A stretch of DNA of 64,000 bases from Branchiostoma floridae (Eukaryota; Chordata; Leptocardii; Amphioxiformes; Branchiostomatidae): positions 9,383,695 to 9,447,694 of the forward strand of contig NC_049980.1 in the NCBI RefSeq assembly GCF_000003815.2. Direction: 5' to 3'. A model generated the notes under the pieces. The model saw only the letters and a list, made by a program, of their open reading frames with translations, did not search any database and was not told the origin of the DNA. The position numbers and the translations under genes are program-made. This document shows, piece after piece, positions 39,501 through 51,500 of the stretch (position 1 is its first letter; every line of letters starts with the position of its first letter).

Positions 39501-42500
39501 ATTGGTAGGCAGTATCTGGAACTTCTGTTATCCTCGGAAAACTTTGTCCAGTGGTGTAGATTTGATTCATATCATTATTCATCCCTGGATATCTTAACTT
39601 TCATAAAAGTGTTATCCACTGTCAGAGTGTGTTCTGTTTTAACATTTCATCATCTGTTTCTATAACTTTGTGTAACTGTTCTGAAAACAATGAAGAGTTA
39701 CTGTTTTCTACATTGTGAACTTGATTTGAATAATCATAACTTTATCCTAAAGTCATTCAGAAAAATCTAAACTTATTTGTTGTACAACTTGCCTGTTTTA
39801 TGCATGCTAACTCTGATGTCATGTTTACTTGTGTGTTTAATTGTTGACTATGCATGTTCAAAGTGTACATCATAATGAAGTTGTAATTTAGATAATTTCA
39901 AATGGTCTTGTGTTCCTGTATGTATTACCCAAACAATAAAGTTTTTCCCTGCATGCTTTGGGTTCATATGCTTTGCTTCCATGTCATTTCACTTTTCACC
40001 CACCGTACATTCATTGTCAATGTCATTGTTCATTCCATTTCATTTCAATCATTTTTTGGTTCATGCTTACATTTCACTGCTTTGGTGACATTATGATACA
40101 TGTATTATAGCAGTCATATTCAAGTTTCTACCAAACTCTCTAAGTCTTTCAGATTTGTTTTTGAAAAATTATTGTTTTGAGATCTGTTGGCTACATGTAG
40201 GTGATTAGTTTGTGAATCCTGTTGTTTTACACATGGTAAATATACCTATTTGTATGCCAGTTTGTAGACCATTGACTACAAGCATCCAATACTGAAGTCT
40301 GGTAGAGATTTTCAACAGAACTGCCAAAGAATAAAATATCCCATATTAACCCATTAACACAATGATATGACTGCTGTAGTACACACACACGTGTGCCACT
40401 TGGTGCCTGCTTTGTCCATCAAGTCATGTCAGTCTACAGCTCATCCACAGCTATCTGCTTTGCATCATCAGCTTCAGCTTTTCACAGTTCATTAGTTTTA
40501 AGCCTAAAGAAATATTTGTATTCTGGATATGAAGAGTAAGCATCAACTAGCAATGGCCTAATAACTGAATGAAAATGAATTGCAGCTTATTGTTACCATG
40601 TACAAAACTACCATGTAGAAAGGTGCACTGTGTATGTTGAACCTCTCTGAAACAGATTCTCAGTATCCTTTATGTCCGACTATGTACTATTCATGTACAG
40701 CATAAAAAGTGAAAGATTTCATGACCTATATCAAGATTTCAGCATTCTATATTAATGGCTAATTGAAGTTGCTAAGTCAAGATAAAAAATACGTACAGTT
40801 GAGTTACGCTATACAATGGTTTGGTTCAAAGATTTTGCAGTTGCTCTGTATGTTTGTCGATGAAGTTTAGACATCCAGGTAATAAGATATGCCAAATACA
40901 ATTACTGAAGCATTAGGGTATGATTTTCCAAAATCATACCCAGCTGCTTGAATAATTGCTATTTTGGCGTATCAGCCATGTTTGCATTCTAAAGATTGTT
41001 GTTGTTGACAGGCCATAGCTGATGACATCACGGGGCACCAGGCGGACGTGGACGCTGCCCTGAAGGCCGGTCGGGAGTTCCTGGCTGCACAGAAGGACAA
41101 GCTGAGCGTGGAGCAGGCCAAGGACCTGCAGTACGACCTCAACAACCTGGAGAAGGGCTTCAACAACATCAAGGAGAAGAACGAAGGCAGGATAGAGGTC
41201 CTGGAGGACATGCTGGGGGCAAAGGAGAAGGAGAGCGAAAGAAAAGTGAGTGAAGTATATGATTTTTTTATTCTCATTTTTCAACCAGTATTTGTGAAAC
41301 TTAATAATAAGAAAAATAGAATAAAAAACAACCACATCCTTAGATAAGAACCTGGCACATTTCATTTTGGAAATAATTCACTTAACAGCCAATGACCTTG
41401 GTGCTGAAATTGTTGTAGTTATTATTCTAGTGCTGATTGGCCATCTATTAGCAAAACTAGTGCTGATTGGCCATGCATTAGCAAAACTAGTGCTGATTGG
41501 CCATCCATTAGCAAAACTAGTGCTGATTGGCCATCCATTAGAAATACTAGTGCTGATTGGCCATCCATTAGAAATACTAATGCTGATTGGCCATGCATTA
41601 GAAATACTAGTGCTGATTGGCCATCCATTAGCAAAACTAGTGCTGATTGGCCATCCATTAGCAAAACTAGTGCTGATTGGCTATCCATTAGAAATACTAG
41701 TGCTGATTGGCCATGCATTAGAAATACTAATGCTGATTGGCCATGCATTAGAAATACTAGTGCTGATTGGCCATCCATTAGCAAAACTAGTGCTGATTGG
41801 CCATCCATTAGAAATACTAGTGCTGATTGGCCATTCTTTAGAAACACTACTGCTGATTGGCCTCCCATTAGAAATACTATAGTTTGATTGGGTTACCGGC
41901 AATATGAGCTTGAGGAGATTAATCTTCGTACTCTATTCCAGGACCGAGTTGCCCAGCAGAAGGCAGAACAGCTGGAAAAGCTGCAGGCCTTGAAGAACTG
42001 GCTGGCTGGAGCAGCTGAACAGCTGGACCAGCAAGAGCCAATCAGCAATGACCTGCCAACTCTTGAGGAACAGCACGGACAGCATCAGGTAAGCAGAGCT
42101 TGTCTCAAGTGTGTCCATAGACCTGTGCTATGAAACTGGATCTTGTGCAGATTGTTTTGAAATGTCTCTTAGCAGGTATGTATGTAAAGGTAGTTCCATA
42201 GCATTTTGGAGGCCATAGGGGAAGTAGGTTACTAGCCACTGAGTCTACTAGATACATGTGCTTGTATGAGTGTTACAAATTTAAATCAGTTTCATAGAGC
42301 ACATGTTAAAGGGAAGACAAAGTAGAGATTATAGGCTATTCATTCAGCTTGGAAGCCATCAGAAGAAGCTGAGGATAAATGTACATGATCTGTAGCTGGT
42401 GTCCATGTTAATGTGTTCAAGTCTGAAAGCTGTTGTCCAAATTTCATGCCATGGTGATCGAGATTGACCCTTTGTTATGGCTCATAAATTTACCTGCAAG

Positions 42501-45500
42501 AAACCAGCCAGGCATGTCATACTCTGGAAGGTGATAAAACTGAAAATCCACAGCATATAATTGGTTACTGTGATTAAGATGCCAAGATCCAGACTGCATG
42601 ATTTCACGACAAATTGTCTCGTTTTGTAGGAACTATACAATGATATCGAGGCCCACGCCCAGCAAATGGCGGACGCAGTTCAGAAGACGCACCGTTTCCT
42701 TGACCGCCAGGAGAGCTACCTCGACCAAGAAGAGTACAACGAACTGGACGAAATGGCGGAGGACCTGAGGGCAGAGTTCAGCGACCTGAAGGCCAGGTCA
42801 GACGCCAGGATGAACCAACTGGACAAGACTCTAGAGGAACAGAGGAATGAAGAGACTCAGAAGGTAGGAAACTCAGGACCTGGCCAATCACATGGTGTAA
42901 AGATTGAACGTTTTATGGAAGACAAAGACAAAAAATCTACAACTAAGTTGTAGTTCATGTTAGAGAGGAAGGGTTGCTGTACATCATTCATGGTTACTTA
43001 CCCATCATACAAATGTAGTTTAGTACATTGTGCTTAAGTCAGAAGATTTAAAGAAAGCCTTCTTCTCTTTCTACTTTTGACAACTGCTATACGGTAATGT
43101 CTTTGAAATCACAGCAAATGTATGTCAATATTGACAAAATGTTGGGATATTTAAATGCTCAACTGAACACTCACTCATACAAAGCTGTCCTACTTACCAG
43201 CACATTTAGCAAGCTTAATGGCTCATATTTCATCCATCCTAGCTTGCTTTGGAAGAGCAGAGCCAGGCTGCCCACGAAAAGATACAAGATCTGTTGGAGA
43301 CTATTGAACAGTACAGGAGCGACCTCTGTGATCAAGAGCCTGCACTGCAGGACCTGGAAGAACTCACAGAACAGACTCAGGAACATGAGGTAGCCCATCA
43401 GCTGTCAACAATTATCATGAAAACTTTGGTGAAAAAACTGCTTGTAAAAGTACAAACAGGAGGCATTTTGTGTTGTTGTCTAACTGAAGGTCACTAGCAT
43501 GCCAAAGTAAGATGACCTTTAGTTGTACAAACAGATTTTGTGTTGTAATCTACAGTCCAACTTTGTCTAACAACCATTTGCACAATACGATCATTGCCTC
43601 AAGACGACCTCTTTTTGACGGTCCCAATATTTTCCCCATGACACAAGCATTAAGCATTAACTTGCAGAAGTCGACCACTTGCGTATTGCGACTGCTACCA
43701 CCCCTTGCCCGGGCCACATGCGACCAAAATATTGCGAAGATGACCCCATCAGTTTCAATGGTGTAGCGACATTGATTTTTGATGATATCTTATGGGATGT
43801 CCCTGTAAAATTGGCTTCTGTTGTGGTGAATGTACATAAATGTCACTGGTATGCAAAAGCTAGTGTGTTACGCCGAACGGTGGTTATACCTGCTATATAG
43901 ATACAGATACAGATACAGAAGCCTACATTTTGTTTGTTTGAACCTTTATTTATTCTGTCACTTCCAGAGCCTCCACCAGGAAATCAGCGGTCAGCAGTCT
44001 GAGGTCATGCTGGCCCTTCAGGAGGCACAGCAGCTCGTCGCCGCACACGGAGACCAGCTGTCACCCAGCGCCAGGCAGAACGTCATCAAGGGCCAATCAC
44101 AGCTCAGGAACATGTACGACGACCTCTCCGACCAATCGGAGACCAGGTTGAAACAGATGCAGTCCTTGTTGGACGAGCTGCAGAAGTTTGAGGCAGAATG
44201 TAAGACCTTTGATGATTGGTTGGAAGAAGCAGAAGGAGAGATGGAGGGAGTGAAAGAAGGGGCCTCCGACCTTGAAGGGCTGAAGGAACAGTTAGAAAAG
44301 CAAAAGGTATATACAACATGACAGTTCTATATACAAGTACTTGTAAATACTGTATTGTATGTTGTTTTTAGCCAATTTTGGATTACCGTACCACATGCAT
44401 TTCTTCTTTCTAGTGTCTCCATTTACTGCATCATGTGCATGTAACACTGTTTTGGCCATAAAAGATACAGTGAAGCTTTTTAGATCTTATGCCCATAGCA
44501 TTTGCAATGTACAAAAGGGGAGATTTGAAACTTATAGTACAAGGTAAGGTAAATGTAGTACAGACATTGTTGTGTCATTCATACAACTTGTGACAAGTGT
44601 CTGTGACGTGTGACTTTCAGACATTGTCAGAAGACGTCCTCGCCCACAAGGGTGACCTGAGGTTCGTGACAATGGCTGGACAGAGGTTCCTGGACCGAGC
44701 TAAGGTATGTGTGCTGTTACTGATTACTTATTTGCTGTTGGGACATTTTCCATGTAATGTAGTTTGCCATATTTACATGTTGTATCATGGGCTTTGTAAC
44801 CAGATGTGACCATATGGCACATGCAAATGTATTGTAAAAAGAAAGTTTAGGTATGAAGGGACACTCCATTAGCCCTTTTTATTGATTGCAACATGAACAT
44901 ACATGTATAGTGTATTGAAATTTTATGGTAAAGAAAATATTGTTGGATGATGTCAACTGTGGTTTTGTGAGATGGAGACATAGCGAAAATGCACTACTTG
45001 CCTAGACATCAACAGGGATATGATTGTAATTTCTAAATGCAAATTAGACCTTGCTGATAAGGTACTGTGCAGTATTCTTGTGAATGGGCAGAAGTGCACA
45101 CATCCAAAGAAAAGCATGATAAGACCTCGCGTGATGATGCACCTGTCAAATGGTCATTTCCTTTGTGGATTGTATGGGATGCACGCGTCAAGTTGGGTCC
45201 GGGACAGCCGATTATCAACAGGGATATGATCTTCTATGTAGATCATATATTGTTGCTTGGAAAAAAGTAGATCTTCAACACTTTCATTCCCCCAACAGGT
45301 GCATGAAGAGAACTTGCGGAAGTTCCACGCCAAGGTAAAACCAGAGGAACCCTTCAGTCCTGAGGAGGCAAGCCCCACCGTGCAAGACAAACTGGACAAC
45401 CTGGCCCAGCGCTACCAAAACCTGCACGCACAGTGTGGACAGGAAGGCAAGCAGCTCGGGGATGCAGTGCACAAACACAAGTAAGTCTCAAGCTCTGTTA

Positions 45501-48500
45501 CAAGTCCAATCTTTTGGTTATACTTTGGCAAGGCCATCTCCACGTACCATTCCCCCATCCTGGGACAAAAATTTGCTTGTTGGAATGGAAAAAATTTCAC
45601 CCCCAAAATGTGAACTTCAGTACATAAAATCAATGAAATTGTGTTTTCATATGCTTAAAATGACAGATTTCACCCAAACAAATGAACAACAAGCGTGAGA
45701 CGGAAAAATAATAAAAGCTGGAGACAGTCCTGTACTGTGGACAACCTGACTAAAATCGTAGGTTGGTCCAGTGCAACCTGCTTTACCCAAATATCTTACA
45801 AATTGACATTCCACTTAAAAGATGAGAAACCTCAGAGTAATAATTTCAGTCTGCAAATAACTCAACAGAGCTCCCAAACTCATTAACTGATTTTCATAAA
45901 CAAGATCTGTCCAAAGAGGCTGAACGACTTTTGTATCAATTGAATATCCTCTTACCTGGAAAAGTGATGCTAGGTAAGAAAAAACAAACATTGCTAGTAG
46001 TGTAGATTTTGAAAGGGACTGGTATTGACTCATTGCATCCATCAATCCCTTTGTTGCTAGGCAATACAAAGAGGCTGTGGACAGCCTGTTGCCATGGTTA
46101 CAGAGTGCCAAGGAGACAGCTGATCAGAAGGCATCTGAGCCTGTAGGGGGAGACCCTGCATCAATACAGAAACAGATTGATGATTTGAAGGTATGTACCT
46201 GTATGTTATCATACATGTAGTGTTAGGTAAAAGTAATCACAAGGCCACCATAAACAGTTCTCTTTGTGTGCTTTCAATTTTGAGTAAGCTTACTGGACTG
46301 GAATAAAAAACACAAAAGGGGCGTAATGGCAGGGTGTTTAGCCAAGAACTCAGAGGTCCTGGGTTCGAATCCCCTGATAGACTACTGATCTTGTGGCCTT
46401 TGGAAAGGTACTTTACATGACTTCCTCACTCAGATGGATATGAGAACCTAGCTTTGGTTAGGGCCGTCCCTCAAATAGGTTACTAAATGAAGGTTTTGTG
46501 TTTGAGGAGAGGCGGGCCTCAATTACGTTAGAAGAATCCGCCAAACATATCAAAAAGACTTTCCTGTGTGAGTGAAGCAAACCTTACAGTTTGGTTGATA
46601 TCCTTTTATGTCAATCCTTGTAAATCTTGGTAAATCTCAATGAAATAAAAGAAAAAGACAACAGATACTTGCAACACTAATCCAACAGGCTAGGAGTAGC
46701 ATTACTGCCTAGGGTGTGATTATCAAAACCTTTCTATTCCAAACACAGGACAATAAAGGTTGCATGTAAGATGAATGAATAAGATAAAAGTTTGCTTTTC
46801 CCATTCCAGGCCTTCCAGTCAGAAGTCCTGGCACACACTGGCCAGGTGGACCACACCCGGCAGGCTGGCCATGCCCTGCTGGAGTCTCAGGGTGCCTTAG
46901 CTGATTCTCAAGACGTCAACAATACCTTAAGTAAGTACTGCCCTGTGTCTTAAAGACTTGCGTTAAATTATGTTGGTCAAAAATGGTACAGCTTGGAAAC
47001 TAATGCTTGAGTGTAAAATAGTAAAACTATTTCTGTGAATATTTTAGTTGATGGTATTGAATTTGCAATTCTTAGCAGGCTTATGTTTCAGTTTGTTTAT
47101 TCATTCAGGTCATACATTCGGCTTAACTGCATTTTCCAGTGCTTTCTGGGGACAGAGGCCGCACATAGAGTAACAAAACATTGCAACAGATTCAAATGAC
47201 CAAAATAAAATTAGTGGTCAACTAAAATCAATGTTTATAAATAAGTAGCCAGCTTACTATATATATGCTTTTTCAGATGTCAGATCATGATAACAAACTC
47301 AAACATTGATTCGAATGTGATGGATTCTTCCACAGGTGCAATAGACGACCAGGTTGCTTCTGTAAACGAGGCCATCTCCCAGCGTGGAGATGAACTGCAG
47401 GCAGCCCTGATGCAGTCGCAGAGCCTGCAGGGCAGTCTGGACGGTGTTGTTCGCTGGCTGGACAACACGGAGAAGAAACTGGCCACACAGGGTGCTGTAA
47501 CGGTCAACAAGGAGGCCTTGGCACAGCAGATGGCTGACCATAAGGTGTGTAGGTCTACTTCCTGTTCAATGCTGTGAGATAACTATAAGACACTAAATTT
47601 TCATTACCTTTACCAAGAAGGTTATGTTTTTAATGCTATTTGTTTGTCCGTGTGTGGGCACTGCATACTGTAACTCGAAGCGGTGGTCGGTTCTTAATGG
47701 TATTTGGTACAGTAGGTGGGGGTAAGGGTTAGGAAAAGGAAGGTCAAGTTAGATGATGAGCCTCCTAGTGCTGCAACAGAACTTCCGGTTGCAATATGTT
47801 TTGTTATAAGGTTTAGGACGTCAAATTTCTAAGATATTTCTCCTATATTAGAGATAGAGCAAGGGTTAACGTAAGACTTGTGTGGTGCTGTCTAAGGGAA
47901 TTCAGCTTGCAAACTAAGAGATGAATGTTTGATGAAGCATCTCAGCAGTTACTACAGGAACGTCTGTATTAAACCTGTACAATTCCTTTCTTCGCTGACG
48001 TAGGTGTTAGCTGATGATGTCAGCCGTCAGCACGCCACGGTCGCCTCCCTACAGGAGACCTGTGGGAAGGTCCTCGCCTCTGGCTCCCCCACCATGGGCC
48101 CCAACCTGCAGGAGTACCTCGACGACATCACCGCTCGCTACGCTAAGGTCAAAGGTCAGACCGAAGAGAGGACCGAGGACTTGAACAGGATAGAAGGAAA
48201 CTTCACCGAGTTTGAGGATGAAAGGGCCAAGCTGCAGGATTGGTTGGCTGTTGCCATGGAGACCATGGAGTCCAAGCCTGTCGTACACGGTGACCTGAAG
48301 GACTTGGAGGACAAGGTCAAGGTGAGCGACCATGCTCTACAGACTCAGATTGAAAACAGCAAATAAGCAAAAAGGCTTTTCAGAATGTAAAACATACAAA
48401 CATTTGTGCTTACTGTCTGTCCTTGATACGCAGATTTCATATAAGGCATCTTTTGGTGATTGGGATAAAGTTGCTGAACAACACTTCGCACTGGTCCTTT

Positions 48501-51500
48501 TGATAGCTGGTTACAGGCGCGGCTCGCTAGAGCACAGAACATATCATGGACTCAATGTGCTACACTCAAAACCATATATGGAAATTTACCACAGCTATCC
48601 CAGAAACTGACTCACCGAAGGGTAAAATTCTCAGGACACTGTTGCCGAGCAAAGCAGGAACTAGTGTCTTCTGTTCTTCTATGGAAACCAAATAGCCGGG
48701 TACATTGCAGAAGTTTGACTTTTACGGACACCTTAACTAGAGACTCTGGTATTGATTTTGAGAATTTAGAGCAAGCTATGTCAGATAGGGGCCTATGGAG
48801 TGACATGTACTAGCCTTGTCCCGCCCTCCGGTCGATGATGTATGTATGTATGAACAACAAGGGACAGCAAGGAATCACATGAAAAGCGGGTATAGCACAG
48901 GTAGATCAAGAGTGTAGAAAATTGTAATTGACGGCCACAAAAATGACGAGTCAGAAAACCCTACTCTGTCATTAATGCTTTTTGCAAGAGCATTAATTTC
49001 TATACTATAGTATCTTTGTTTGCAGGATTTGATATTCAGCTCTTTCAATTCAAGAAATACAAAAAGTCCTGATTATTATTATCAGCACCCATGAATGGTT
49101 ATTATATATTATTGCTGTTCTCAACAGATGTATCAATGGTATGTTTTCTCCCCAGGAGGTGACCAGTGCCGTGGAAGGCCACAAGGACAGCCTGGAGAAC
49201 ATGGTGCAGTCTGGGAATGAGCTGGTGGGAGACGTGAAGACGGGCGACACGTCTTACGTCACTCAGAACATCGCCAAGACAACACAGGCATGGGACAACC
49301 TCAACAAGCTACTCAAGGACAGGTAGGGGACTCCTTGTATTCCAGTACTGGTGTCTGCTTCAGTAGCCTTGGTGCTGAAATAATGGTTGTTGTTACAGTG
49401 GTGCTGATTGGCTATCCACTGAAAATACAGCCGTCTGATTGGTTTACAAATCATATGACCTTGCAACTAGTTGGCTTGTTTTCTATTTTTGGCCTCTACA
49501 ATGATTCCTGACCCAATGTTGGTGTTTATTGGCTGCCAGCAAACATACTTTTGATTCTGATTGGTTACTGTATGAGATCTTGGAGCTGACTAGTCTTCCT
49601 TACTCCTCAGTACTAAATTAGGTGAAAACTATGTTAAATTGTCTTTGCTCTTTCATTGCTATTATAACTGAAGGGAAAACCTCTTAGTTCCACTTACTAT
49701 GCTCACTTACTGTATCATGTTTCTCCAAGTAACTGACTAACCCTGGGATAGGAGACTGAATGCGAGTCCTATGTTTGAGGAGAGCCATACCTCAAGCATG
49801 TTTAAGAACCCACCACACTTGTAAAAAAGAGTAAGGGTCCTTCCCAGTGTGAGTGGTTCAAAACCTCCAGTACTATGACTAAATCTAGGGCAATTACTGT
49901 GGTATTGAGGTAACCGGAGTTAGTGGCAAACAGCAACCACTCAAGATATTTTCCTCCTCAAAATTCAGCCTCTGGCTACAGAGAGAGTGCAGTCAGCCCA
50001 TCTAATTATCAAACGATCCCCATGATAACTAAACGTGTCTTGCCCCTCGCCCACAGAGCTGGCCAGCTTGCAGTGCAGCAGCAGCTGAGTGCAGAGTACA
50101 CCACTGGTCTGGAGGAGGTGAAGGACTGGCTCAACAACATGGAGGACAGGGTCGCCAGTCTCCAGCCTGTTCCTGTGGACACTGACAAACTCAAGCAGCT
50201 CATGGATGAGATCATGGTATGTTTTCTTTATACAAAAATGCCTCTAGACTATACATGTCTTCTCAGTCAGCATTTGGGATATGATAATATTATTACATTG
50301 GAGCGTAGTTGTTCCAAATGGCCAATTCAGATTTGGTAAAGTGTTAAGTATGTTTCCCTTTATAACATTGTTTCATCAAGAACAAGATTGATAATCCAAA
50401 GTTTTCACTTACAAAGTAGATGATTTTGGACCTTAGAGAAGACTCAACATTGCATTGTGTGTCATTTAGACCCTTAATAGGGTTTGGATTACATTGTTGT
50501 ATGTAGTCATTTTGTGATTGAAAACTTCATGGATATCCATTTATATACAAGATACATGTGTGCTATCCTACATTCTCTGTGCATAGAAAAGGTTGTTTCT
50601 TGACTTGTCTTTATTTTACTTAAGCTAAATCAGATACATTGCCCATATAAAGGGCTGAGTGATCATGATAATGTTTTTGTTTGTGTCCAGCCCCTTATCA
50701 AGGAACACAAAAACTTCCGAGCCAAGCTGGACAAGGTGAACGACCTGGGTGCCAAGTTGGGCGTTCCTGCGTACGATGAGGCAGTCAGTCCCAGCAAACA
50801 TCTCACCCCCACCACCTCACCTAAACACAAGGGGATCACTTCTCCAGGTAAGGCTGCCAGGGGAATGGTTAGTAAGAGTTTTCAGAGTTTGGATGGCCAG
50901 CCTCAAAGTACTAGTATCCTTCACACTTGCCGTCCTGAATTTCATGGAGATAGTCTGGTCAACAATATTAGTAAGAATGGAAAAAATTCTTTTGGGGACT
51001 ATGCATTCCTAACCCCCTTTAACATTTTTGGATTAAACTTTGATCAAGATTTTCACTTCACATTTTATATATTTTTTTTACATGCTGGCTTAAGTTATCA
51101 TGTCATTTTGAACTATACTCCTATTGCCCATTCATACATCAATCAGAAATCTATGGATATGCTGTTGTGTGTTGTTTTGTATTGTGTACATGTGCATCTC
51201 TGCTTCACTGAAACAATTGTATGATTTAATATTAGAGATAAAAGGGGCCATTTTGACTTGGCAAGCAAAATGATCAAAGATTGTGTGGGACGACTGTAAA
51301 TCTTTCTTTCCATCTTTCCATGACTTGAACCTGAATGATTTTGTGAAATTTCGCATTTTTGCTGATTTTGTCAAATATACATTTGTATTTAAAACAATGA
51401 CTGGTGGGTACATGCCACATAGATTTGATCTCTCTTTGTTACCTCAGTAAATCACTATAACTTGTTTGATTGAGATTGACACCTGACTTGAGTAATGACT

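Noticed and set aside
41422-41902. Repetitive open frames on both strands ([10 protein letters not shown]-type and [10 protein letters not shown]-type)
   Set aside because: Produced by the stop-free 30-bp minisatellite. The period is a multiple of 3, so all frames repeat.
43552-43900. Another pogo-like MITE starting tacagtccaactttgtct
   Set aside because: No matching inverted end was found downstream.
46318-46390. tRNA gene
   Set aside because: The B box is good, but the acceptor and anticodon stems do not form. The sequence continues into a SINE body.
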